The notes under the pieces were generated by a model. The model saw only the letters and a program-made list of their open reading frames with translations, did no database searches and was not told the origin of the DNA. A DNA stretch of 6,929 nt from Solirubrobacterales bacterium (GTDB lineage Bacteria > Actinomycetota > Thermoleophilia > Solirubrobacterales > Solirubrobacteraceae), in assembly GCA_003151895.1 (NCBI GenBank), contig PLYX01000110.1, forward strand, positions 1 to 6,929, given 5' to 3'. The first letter of the stretch is position 1, and each line of letters begins with the position of its first letter. Of the stretch, positions 1-5,371 are shown piece after piece. The position numbers were made by a program, and so were the translations under genes.

Positions 1-626
1 AAGGGGTCGGCTTCGGCGACCACGTGTCGGTCAAGGAGGCGGTGCTCCCGTTCGACCGCTTCGACGGCGCCGACTCGCTACTGGGGCCGGAGATGCGCTC
101 CACCGGCGAGGTGATGGGCATCGCGCGCGACTTCCCCACCGCGTTCGCCAAGGCCCAGGCCGCCGCCGGCTCGCCTCTGCCGAGCGCCGGCACCGCGTTC
201 ATCACCGTCACCGACGGCGACAAGCCGGGCGTGTTCGCGGTCGCTCAGATCCTGCACGACAACGGTTTTCGCATCCTCGCCACACGCGGCACCGCCGAGG
301 CGATCGCGCGCATGGGGGTGCCCGTGCAGACGATCAACAAGATCGGCGAGGGCTCACCGCACGTCGTCGACTGGATCGAGCGCGGCGACGTCAACCTGAT
401 CGTCAACACCCCCACCGGCTCCGGCGCGCGCAGCGACGGCTGGGAGATCCGCCGCGCCGCGATCGCCCACGGCATCCCGTGCCTGACCACGCTGTCCGCC
501 GGGGTCTCGGCGGCGCGCGCCATCGCCCAAGCGATCAAGCTCGGCGAGCCGGACGTGCTCTCGCTGCAGGAGCTCCACCGTGGCGTGCACACCCCCGGCA
601 GCCCCGACGAGACCGCAGTGGTGTGA
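1..626 (+). CDS. carB: Carbamoyl-phosphate synthase large subunit, C-terminal part (5' end outside window)
   Basis: The window opens inside this gene; reading from base 3, 207 residues are visible up to TGA at 624-626. CarB makes carbamoyl phosphate from bicarbonate, ammonia passed from CarA, and two ATP, feeding pyrimidine and arginine synthesis in the cytoplasm. Seen here: the end of the second ATP-grasp half, with the family signature VKEAVLPF followed by LGPEMRSTGEVMG. The C-terminal MGS-like allosteric domain follows from about GTAFITVTDGDKPG (encoded near 190) to the end, with the conserved NKIGEGSPH and VNTPTGSG segments that bind the effector (UMP, IMP or ornithine in E. coli). The product ends with a short non-conserved tail. 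It lies 80 bp upstream of pyrK in the same direction, consistent with a pyr operon whose earlier genes lie outside the window. The identification is secure; nothing looks broken. Confidence 0.97.
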   Translation, partial: GVGFGDHVSVKEAVLPFDRFDGADSLLGPEMRSTGEVMGIARDFPTAFAKAQAAAGSPLPSAGTAFITVTDGDKPGVFAVAQILHDNGFRILATRGTAEAIARMGVPVQTINKIGEGSPHVVDWIERGDVNLIVNTPTGSGARSDGWEIRRAAIAHGIPCLTTLSAGVSAARAIAQAIKLGEPDVLSLQELHRGVHTPGSPDETAVV

Positions 627-684
627 GCGCCCCCAGACTGCGCCAACACCTATGTGCTCCAGCCCATTTTCCGAGACATACAAC

Positions 685-708
685 AGTTGACTAGATAGTT
701 GACTAGAT
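685..708 (+). repeat. Perfect 12-bp tandem duplication reaching into the pyrK start codon
   Basis: AGTTGACTAGAT occurs twice head to tail at 685-696 and 697-708. The last two bases of the second copy are the A and T of the pyrK ATG (707-709). The stretch is AT-rich against a very GC-rich background and contains two CTAG tetranucleotides. No Shine-Dalgarno sequence is visible before the ATG. The junction of the copies forms a weak -10-like GATAGT (694-699), seven bases before the ATG, and a TTGACT occurs in each copy. It could be a paired regulator site, a leaderless promoter, or a slippage duplication; the sequence alone does not decide. Confidence 0.9.
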
Positions 709-1552
709 GACGGTTAACAACCCAACGATCCCTGCCGGCACGGACCCCTCGCGTCCACTCGCCCCGTTCGGACGGCGCCTGCTCACCGTCACGGCGAACA
801 AGCCCTTGGGCGCCTACCGCATCCTTCACGCCGCCGACCCGGACGGGCCGGCGCCCGCCGCAGGCCAGTTCGCGATGCTCGCCGCCGCCGAGCGCTGGGG
901 CGCCGGGGAGGACGAGCGTCCCTACCTGCCGCGCGCCTTCTCCTACGCGCGCTGGGTCGCCGGCGAGGCCCAATTCCTGCTCGAGGACGTCGGTCCCGGC
1001 ACACACCGCCTGTGTGAGCTGCGGGAGGGCGACGGGCTGTGGGTGCTCGGACCGCTCGGCCGGGGTTTCACCGCACCGAAGGACGCTCGTCGCGCGCTGC
1101 TCGTAGGTGGGGGAGTGGGGATCGCTCCGCTCGCCGGCTGGCAAGACGAGCTCGGCGAGCGGGCAACCGTGCTGCTCGGCTTCCGCGACCGCGCCCACGC
1201 CGCGGGCGCCGCCTTGCTCGGCGATGCGCTCGTCGCCTCCGACGACGGATCGGTGGGCCGGCACGGCCTCGTAACCGACCTGCTGCGCGCGGAGCTCGAC
1301 CGTGACGCCCACGCCGGCGTTTACGCGTGTGGGCCTCCGGCGATGCTCGAGGCGGTGCGGGCGTTGTGCGCCGCACGCGCCATCCCCGCCCAGCTCGCGC
1401 TCGAGGCGGGCATGGCGTGCGGTTTCGGCGCCTGCTTCGGGTGCGTGGTTCCCAAGCGCGATGGTGGCTACCTGCGCATCTGCATCGACGGTCCCGTGGT
1501 TGACGCCGCGCAGCTCGACCGCATCGGAGAGCACGCCGGGAGCCCGGCGTGA
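707..1552 (+). CDS. pyrK: Dihydroorotate dehydrogenase B, electron-transfer subunit (FAD / [2Fe-2S])
   Basis: A 281-residue protein of the ferredoxin-reductase fold that passes electrons from the FMN enzyme PyrD, through a [2Fe-2S] cluster and FAD, to NAD+. Order of motifs: FAD-binding RAFSY (76-80, the RxYS/T position), GPGTH (96-100), GPLGRGF (115-121), the nucleotide-binding glycine loop GGGVGIAPL (134-142), and YACGPPAML from residue 206. The C-terminal cluster motif has cysteines 238, 243, 246 and 259 in C-x4-C-x2-C-x12-C spacing, as in PyrK proteins. The ATG at 707 is the first possible start because an in-frame TAG sits directly before it. It has no recognisable ribosome-binding site and may be read from a leaderless or very short-leader mRNA. 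pyrD follows after 39 bp, giving the expected subunit pair. The N-terminal 20 residues are unconserved-looking and slightly long for the family. Confidence 0.95.
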   Translation: MTVNNPTIPAGTDPSRPLAPFGRRLLTVTANKPLGAYRILHAADPDGPAPAAGQFAMLAAAERWGAGEDERPYLPRAFSYARWVAGEAQFLLEDVGPGTHRLCELREGDGLWVLGPLGRGFTAPKDARRALLVGGGVGIAPLAGWQDELGERATVLLGFRDRAHAAGAALLGDALVASDDGSVGRHGLVTDLLRAELDRDAHAGVYACGPPAMLEAVRALCAARAIPAQLALEAGMACGFGACFGCVVPKRDGGYLRICIDGPVVDAAQLDRIGEHAGSPA

Positions 1553-1555
1553 GCG

Positions 1556-1564
1556 TTATCCACA
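1556..1564 (+). other. Consensus DnaA-box sequence in the pyrK-pyrD gap
   Basis: TTATCCACA, the exact E. coli R1-type DnaA box, begins four bases after the pyrK stop. A weaker, oppositely oriented partner, TGTGGACTG (complement CAGTCCACA), lies at 1607-1615 inside the first codons of pyrD. One 9-mer can occur by chance in a window of this length, although its AT content makes it less likely here. No AT-rich unwinding element or box cluster accompanies it, so it is not an origin. If bound, it would be a transcriptional or titration site. Confidence 0.35.
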
Positions 1565-1580
1565 CCACGCTCCAACACCA

Positions 1581-1586
1581 GAGGTG
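1581..1586 (+). promoter_or_regulatory. Ribosome-binding site of pyrD
   Basis: GAGGTG lies five bases before the GTG at 1592 and decides that start. The ATG at 1587 is out of frame and runs into a stop two codons later. Confidence 0.7.
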
Positions 1587-1591
1587 ATGCG

Positions 1592-2485
1592 GTGAGCGTC
1601 GACTTCTGTGGACTGCGACTCGCCCACCCGATCATCAACGGCTCGGGCACGTTCGACGCGATCGGCGCGCGCCACGCGTTCGGAGATGCGCTGCACAGCG
1701 CGTTCCCGTTCGCCGCATTCGTGTCGAAGACCATCACACTCGCCCCGCGCGCCGGCAACCCTCCGCCGCGGCTGTGGGAGGCGCAGGCCGGCCTGATCAA
1801 CTCGATCGGCCTGCCCAACAAGGGCCTGGAGCGCTACATGTCGGAGGATCTTCCCGAGCTCGCACAGCTGCCCGTGCCGCTGATCACGAACGTGATGGGC
1901 TCAACCGCCGAGGAGATCGCCGAGCTCCTACGTGCGTGTGACACGCGCAAGGAGATAGCAGCGGTCGAGCTGAACGTGTCCTGCCCGAACGTGCACACGG
2001 GCCTTGACATCGGCGCCGACCCCGCCCAGCTCGAGCGCGTGCTGCGCTCCGTCAGACCGGCGTTGCGCAAGCCTTTGATCGTCAAGCTCACGCCCAACTG
2101 CGCGGACGTGGCCGAGTGCGCCCGGGCCGCGCAGGAGGGCGGCGCGGACGCCGTCTCGCTCATCAACACCCTGCGCGCGATGGCGCTCGCCCCGGCGGGC
2201 GCTCACGGGCGCGAGCGCTCGCAGTCGCTCGCCTGGCTCGGGGGCGGCACGGGCGGACTGTCGGGAGCCGCGGTGCGGCCTGTCGCGCTCGCGCAGGTGG
2301 CAGCGGTCGCAAGACGCGTGTCGATCCCCGTGGTCGGGATGGGAGGAGTGCAGAGCGCCGCCCACGCCCACCAGTTCCTCGCTGTGGGCGCGCGACTCGT
2401 GGCGGTGGGCACAGAGAGCTTTCGCGACCCCGCCGTGGCATCGCGAATCGCGTCTCAACTAGACGATGAGGGACCACCGACATAG
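1592..2485 (+). CDS. pyrD: Dihydroorotate dehydrogenase, class 1B catalytic subunit
   Basis: A 297-residue FMN-containing TIM-barrel enzyme oxidising dihydroorotate to orotate, the fourth step of UMP synthesis, in the cytoplasm. Conserved segments in order: NGSGTFD (16-22), SKT with Lys46, NPPPR followed by GLINSIGLPN (67-76), NVMGS (100-104), NVSCPN with the class 1 catalytic Cys131, KLTPN with Lys165, LINT (190-193), GGGTGGLSG (217-225), PVVGMGGV (246-253) and VGTESF (272-277). The cysteine base (class 2 enzymes use serine), the lack of an N-terminal membrane helix and the adjacent pyrK together indicate the NAD+-linked class 1B type. Start is GTG with a well-placed GAGGTG. No pyrF follows, although it commonly does in pyr operons. 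The identification is secure. Confidence 0.97.
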   Translation: MSVDFCGLRLAHPIINGSGTFDAIGARHAFGDALHSAFPFAAFVSKTITLAPRAGNPPPRLWEAQAGLINSIGLPNKGLERYMSEDLPELAQLPVPLITNVMGSTAEEIAELLRACDTRKEIAAVELNVSCPNVHTGLDIGADPAQLERVLRSVRPALRKPLIVKLTPNCADVAECARAAQEGGADAVSLINTLRAMALAPAGAHGRERSQSLAWLGGGTGGLSGAAVRPVALAQVAAVARRVSIPVVGMGGVQSAAHAHQFLAVGARLVAVGTESFRDPAVASRIASQLDDEGPPT

Positions 2486-2583
2486 GCCCAAAATAGACGT
2501 ATGAGCCGACGATGCCCGGGCTTGACGCGCCAGGCGCTCACCGTCCCTCCAGTCCGTTCTGATTGTCGGCATCGGTCGGGATT

Positions 2584-2601
2584 AGGGGTCGAAAAACCCC
2601 T
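2584..2601 (+). terminator. Small hairpin after pyrD, possible weak terminator
   Basis: AGGGGT (2584-2589) pairs exactly with ACCCCT (2596-2601) across a six-base loop CGAAAA. There is no T-run on either side in either orientation, so it is not a classical intrinsic terminator. It lies about 100 bp after the pyrD stop and upstream of the mihF promoter, which suits an operon end or RNA-stabilising role. The assignment is tentative. Confidence 0.35.
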
Positions 2602-2683
2602 GCAAACCGGCCACACCACCATCCACCATCCTCGACATACCTAAAGCTCGACCTGAGCTTCATGCGAATTCGTCGTGTTTGTC

Positions 2684-2711
2684 TTGAACGGCGCGCGTGG
2701 GTGTGTAGACT
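2684..2711 (+). promoter_or_regulatory. Promoter of mihF (and the gmk cluster)
   Basis: TTGAAC at 2684-2689 and TAGACT at 2706-2711 are separated by 16 bp, a good vegetative sigma-type -35/-10 pair. TAGACT fits the actinobacterial TANNNT -10 consensus. The expected start of transcription, 7-9 bases downstream, coincides with the mihF ATG at 2720, predicting a leaderless mRNA. Confidence 0.65.
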
Positions 2712-2719
2712 CGCCGCCC

Positions 2720-3076
2720 ATGCCAACCGCGACGGGCCCGATGTCTTCGACCATGACCTCCAAGCCGTCTGCCGCCCCCGAGCGGTCACTCAACCAGCGT
2801 ATGGACGCGCTCGCGCGAGCCAACCGGATCCGCACAGAGCGAGCGCAACTCAAGCGCGATCTGAAGGGCGGCCGGCTGTCGATCCACACGCTGCTGCTCA
2901 ACCCGCCCGAGTACGTCGAGACCGCCAAGGTGTTCGACATGCTGCTCGCCGTTCCCAAGTACGGGCGCGTGAAGGTCAACAAGATCCTCGCCCACTGTCG
3001 CATCTCCCCCAGCAAGACGATCGGGGGCCTCTCAGAGCGCCAGCGCAGCGAGCTGGTTTCGCTGCTGCGCCGTTGA
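2720..3076 (+). CDS. mihF: Actinobacterial integration host factor (mIHF/sIHF family nucleoid protein)
   Basis: A 118-residue basic protein of the actinobacterial IHF family, which is unrelated in fold to E. coli IHF and binds and bends duplex DNA without marked sequence preference. Seen: an unconserved Ser/Pro/Thr-rich N-terminus (1-25), the helical RTERAQLKRDLKGG region (38-51), and the C-terminal helix-two-turn-helix-like DNA-binding part VPKYGRVKVNKIL (78-90) with SERQRSELVSLL (105-116) at the end. These match mycobacterial mIHF in order and spacing. The frame is open back to a GTG at 2675, but that codon lies upstream of the predicted -10 element, so the ATG at 2720 is chosen. No Shine-Dalgarno sequence precedes it, in line with a leaderless message. 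gmk follows after 36 bp, the usual actinobacterial neighbour. Confidence 0.92.
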   Translation: MPTATGPMSSTMTSKPSAAPERSLNQRMDALARANRIRTERAQLKRDLKGGRLSIHTLLLNPPEYVETAKVFDMLLAVPKYGRVKVNKILAHCRISPSKTIGGLSERQRSELVSLLRR

Positions 3077-3099
3077 GTCAGCTCCGCCGCGCTCGACAC

Positions 3100-3105
3100 T
3101 AGGGT
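3100..3105 (+). promoter_or_regulatory. Possible -10 element or AGGG ribosome-binding site before gmk
   Basis: TAGGGT fits TANNNT and ends seven bases before the gmk GTG, a spacing close to that of the mihF -10. It could therefore give a leaderless gmk message. The best upstream -35 candidate, TTGAGT at 3073-3078 (overlapping the mihF stop), is 21 bp away, which is too far. The AGGG inside it could equally serve as a weak Shine-Dalgarno sequence. Confidence 0.3.
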
Positions 3106-3112
3106 CTCGCGC

Positions 3113-3676
3113 GTGGCACGCGTCTTTGTGATCACCGGACCCTCCGGCGTGGGGAAGGGAACCCTCATCCGCGGTCTCATGGAGCGCCTCCCGCAGCTCG
3201 AGCTTTCGGTGTCGGCCACCACGCGCTCGCCGAGAGCAGGCGAGCGGGACGGGGTCGACTACCACTTCCTCTCAAGCGGGGAGTTCGAGCGCCACGTGCG
3301 CACCGGCGAGTTCGTGGAGCACGCCGACTATGCGAGCCGCCGTTACGGCACCCTGCGCAGCGAGCTCGAGGAGCGGGTCGCCAAGGGGGCGCCCGTCGTA
3401 CTGGAGATCGAGGTCCAGGGCGCCCGGCAGGTACGTGCGGCGATGCCCGAGGCCGTGCAGGTGTTCATCGCGCCACCGTCGCTGCAGGCATTGCGCACTC
3501 GCCTGATCGGCCGAGGCACCGATGGGAGCGAGGAGGTCGAGCGCCGCCTCGCGGTCGCCGAGCGGGAGCTGGCGGCGCGCGACGAGTTCGCCCACGTCGT
3601 GGTCAACGACCGGCTCGAAGACGCGCTCTCCGAGCTCGTGGCGATCGTCGCCGCCGAGCTTGGCGACAGACCGTAA
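3113..3676 (+). CDS. gmk: Guanylate kinase
   Basis: A 187-residue cytoplasmic enzyme phosphorylating GMP to GDP with ATP, essential for GTP and dGTP supply. Seen: P-loop GPSGVGKGT (9-17, Lys15), the GMP-binding segment TTRSPRAGE (36-44) followed by DGVDYHF (46-52), YGT (78-80), EIEVQGARQV (98-107), and the lid region GRGTDGSEEVERRL (133-146) ending in the typical VNDRLEDA. Length and motif order are standard. The start is GTG at 3113, placing the P-loop nine residues in as usual; the ribosome-binding signal is weak (AGGG at 3101-3104). It sits between mihF and rpoZ, the common actinobacterial order. The identification is secure. Confidence 0.97.
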   Translation: MARVFVITGPSGVGKGTLIRGLMERLPQLELSVSATTRSPRAGERDGVDYHFLSSGEFERHVRTGEFVEHADYASRRYGTLRSELEERVAKGAPVVLEIEVQGARQVRAAMPEAVQVFIAPPSLQALRTRLIGRGTDGSEEVERRLAVAERELAARDEFAHVVVNDRLEDALSELVAIVAAELGDRP

Positions 3677-3687
3677 GCGACTACACT
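3660..3687 (+). promoter_or_regulatory. Likely internal promoter for rpoZ
   Basis: TTGGCG (3660-3665), inside the last codons of gmk, and TACACT (3682-3687) are separated by 16 bp; TACACT matches TANNNT. Transcription would begin near 3694-3696, leaving a leader of about 24 nt that includes AGGAAAGG (3699-3706). This would allow the omega subunit to be made independently of gmk. Confidence 0.5.
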
Positions 3688-3698
3688 GCAGGTCCACC

Positions 3699-3706
3699 AG
3701 GAAAGG
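3699..3706 (+). promoter_or_regulatory. Ribosome-binding site of rpoZ
   Basis: The purine-rich AGGAAAGG ends 12 bases before the ATG at 3719 and 15 before a second in-frame ATG at 3722. The spacing is rather long and does not clearly separate the two starts, which differ by one residue. Confidence 0.5.
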
Positions 3707-3718
3707 CAACTCCAGACC

Positions 3719-3949
3719 ATGATGACCTCACCCCGCATCGACCGCTTGCTCGATAACGTCGACTCCAACTACGCGAGCGTCCTCGTGGCCGCCAAGCGCG
3801 CCCGTCAGATCAACAGCTACTACCACAACCTCGGCGAGGGAGCTTTCGAGGAATTCCCGCCGCCGATGATCGAGACTTCCTCCAAGAACTACCTCACGAT
3901 CGCACTCGAGGAAGTTGCGGCGGGAAAGATCAAGTACCACTACCGCTAG
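3719..3949 (+). CDS. rpoZ: DNA-directed RNA polymerase omega subunit
   Basis: A 76-residue protein that binds the beta-prime subunit, helping polymerase folding and assembly. The sequence matches the actinobacterial omega pattern: SNYASVLVAAKRARQINSYY (16-35), the lineage-typical acidic/aromatic insert LGEGAFEEFPPPMIE, then SKNYLTIALEEVAAGKI close to the C-terminus. The start is ATG at 3719, followed directly by another ATG; the choice changes only one residue. It lies 42 bp after gmk with its own probable promoter, and 66 bp before coaBC. The gmk-rpoZ-coaBC order supports the call. Confidence 0.96.
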   Translation: MMTSPRIDRLLDNVDSNYASVLVAAKRARQINSYYHNLGEGAFEEFPPPMIETSSKNYLTIALEEVAAGKIKYHYR

Positions 3950-4004
3950 GACGTGCGTCGCGCAAGCGCGCCACCAACGCTTGCCGTTTCGCCGCGTTCC
4001 CTAT

Positions 4005-4010
4005 AGGAAG
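4005..4010 (+). promoter_or_regulatory. Ribosome-binding site of coaBC
   Basis: AGGAAG lies five bases before the ATG at 4016. It overlaps a TATAGG (4002-4007) that could be read as a -10 element, but TTGCCG (3981-3986) is only 15 bp away and the Shine-Dalgarno reading is simpler. Confidence 0.65.
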
Positions 4011-4015
4011 TTCCC

Positions 4016-5350
4016 ATGCCCAGGATCCTGCTCGGTGTCAGCGGCGGCATCGCCGCCTACAAGGCGCTTGAGTTCATACGGCTGGCGAGCGCCGCCGGCC
4101 ATTCGGTCCGTGTCGTACAGACGCCCACCGGCCGGCGTTTCGTGGGGGAGGCATCGTTCGCCGCGCTCAGCGGCGCGCCCGTGCTCACCGACGAGTTCGA
4201 GCACGATCCCGCACGCGGAGCCTTCCCCGGTCAGGAGCTTCCCGCCCACCAGCCGCTCAGCCATCTGCAGCTCGTCGCAAACGCAGACATCTACCTGATC
4301 GCGCCCGCCTCGGCCAACACGCTCGCAAAGCTCGCCGGTGGGCTCGCCGACAACCTGCTGACCAGTTGCGCGCTCGCCGCAACCTGTCCTGTGGTGGTGG
4401 CTCCCGCGATGAACAACCACATGTACGAGCACGCCGCCACGCAGTCCAACATCGACGTGCTGCGCGCTCGCGGCGTGCACATCGTCGAGCCGGGCATCGG
4501 TCGCCTGGCCTCGCTCGGCGAGCAGGGCGTCGGGCGTCTGGCCGAGCCCGAGCGGCTGCTCTCCGTGTGCGAGGAGATCCTCGTGACCGGATCCCCCTCG
4601 GGGAGCGCACCTGACTCGGGCGCCACAAGCGCCTCGTCGTCCGGTGCCGTAAGCACCACGTCCGGCGGCGCAAACGCCGTGCCCTCCGGCGCCGATTGGA
4701 GCGGCCTGCGGGTGCTGGTTACCGCCGGCGGCACACGCGAGCCGATCGACAGCGTGCGCTTCGTAGGCAACAGCTCGTCGGGACGCATGGGCCTCGCGCT
4801 CGCCGATGCGGCACGCCTGCGCGGCGCCGAGGTCACGCTCGTGGCGGCCAATGTGGGCCTGCAGCCACCGGCCGCCATCGCCGTCCGTCGCGTGAGCACC
4901 GCAGCCGAGCTCCAGGCCACCTGCGAGCAGGAGTTCCGCACGTGCGACGTGCTCCTGATGGCGGCCGCCGTCGCCGACTTCCGGCCCGCAAGTCCGGTGG
5001 ACGGCAAGATCAAGAAGGGGGGACGCCGGCGCCTCACAATCGAACTCGAGCCGACCGCCGATGTGCTCTGCGGGCTCTCCAGCCAGCGCGAGCCCGGCCA
5101 GACGCTCGTGGCATTCGCCGCCGAGCATGGCTCGGATGCGCTCGAGCATGCGCGCGCAAAGCTCTCCGCCAAGGGCGTGGACGCGGTCGTGTTCAACGAC
5201 ATCTCGCGCGCCGACATCGGCTTCGAGTCCGTCGTCAACGAGGTCACGATCCTCACCAGCGACCGCGCCGAGCAGGTCCCGCGCGCTCCCAAGGAGAGCA
5301 TCGCGAGCGCGATCCTCGACGTGGTCGACCGCTTGCGCGAAACAGCTTGA
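4016..5350 (+). CDS. coaBC: Bifunctional phosphopantothenoylcysteine synthetase/decarboxylase
   Basis: A 444-residue fusion catalysing two steps of coenzyme A synthesis: CoaB joins cysteine to 4'-phosphopantothenate using CTP, and CoaC decarboxylates the product to 4'-phosphopantetheine with FMN. The CoaC half (about 1-190) shows GVSGGIAAYK (7-16), catalytic His83 in LSHLQL, PASANTLAKLAGGLADNL (97-114) and APAMNNHM (129-136). In the following flap, where many homologues have LACG, this protein reads LASLGEQGVGR (164-174), with Ser166 where cysteine is expected. A Ser/Gly/Ala-rich linker (about 192-229) with degenerate repeats precedes CoaB. CoaB shows VTAGGTREPIDSVR (235-248), NSSSGRMG (252-259), AAAVADFRP (316-324), KIKK (331-334), and VDAVVFND (388-395). 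ATG is preceded by AGGAAG. Both halves look intact apart from the serine. Confidence 0.96.
   Translation: MPRILLGVSGGIAAYKALEFIRLASAAGHSVRVVQTPTGRRFVGEASFAALSGAPVLTDEFEHDPARGAFPGQELPAHQPLSHLQLVANADIYLIAPASANTLAKLAGGLADNLLTSCALAATCPVVVAPAMNNHMYEHAATQSNIDVLRARGVHIVEPGIGRLASLGEQGVGRLAEPERLLSVCEEILVTGSPSGSAPDSGATSASSSGAVSTTSGGANAVPSGADWSGLRVLVTAGGTREPIDSVRFVGNSSSGRMGLALADAARLRGAEVTLVAANVGLQPPAAIAVRRVSTAAELQATCEQEFRTCDVLLMAAAVADFRPASPVDGKIKKGGRRRLTIELEPTADVLCGLSSQREPGQTLVAFAAEHGSDALEHARAKLSAKGVDAVVFNDISRADIGFESVVNEVTILTSDRAEQVPRAPKESIASAILDVVDRLRETA
4616..4693 (+). repeat. Degenerate 7-8 codon repeats encoding the CoaC-CoaB linker
   Basis: The linker reads as SGATSASS, SGAVSTT, SGGANAVP and SGAD in succession (from residue 201). 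At DNA level each unit begins TCSGGYG and the units are 24, 21 and 24 bp long, all multiples of three. This looks like an expanded tandem repeat diverging inside a flexible inter-domain tether. No function beyond a spacer is supported. Confidence 0.55.
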
Positions 5351-5371
5351 ACGCGTGGTTAAAGTAGATGC

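Larger units (their letters stand above)
2486..2719 (+). other. Intergenic region between pyrD and mihF
   Basis: These 234 bp hold no supportable gene. A 47-codon ATG frame at 2501-2644 lacks a ribosome-binding site and resembles no family known to me. Two small symmetric sequences are present: GCCCGGGC at 2514-2521, and GCGCC-A-GGCGC at 2527-2537. A hairpin lies at 2584-2601, and the mihF promoter is at the 3' end. No trace of pyrF can be read in any forward frame. Confidence 0.6.

Noticed and set aside
650..1534. Long minus-strand open frame opposite pyrK
   Set aside because: It mirrors the GC-rich codon pattern of pyrK, has an unnatural composition (many Arg, Gly, Ala, His) and no family motifs.
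1556..1615. Replication origin suggested by the DnaA-box sequence
   Set aside because: There is a single good box, no AT-rich unwinding region and no dnaA or dnaN neighbours.
2501..2644. 47-codon ATG frame in the pyrD-mihF gap
   Set aside because: It has no ribosome-binding site and no recognisable motif, and it contains the hairpin at 2584-2601; it is likely accidental.
2675..2719. GTG-initiated N-terminal extension of mihF
   Set aside because: The codon lies upstream of the TTGAAC/TAGACT promoter and the added 15 residues do not resemble the family.
3959..3970. CGCGC-AA-GCGCG inverted repeat after rpoZ, considered as a terminator
   Set aside because: The loop is only two bases, there is no T-run, and such GC symmetry is common in this composition.
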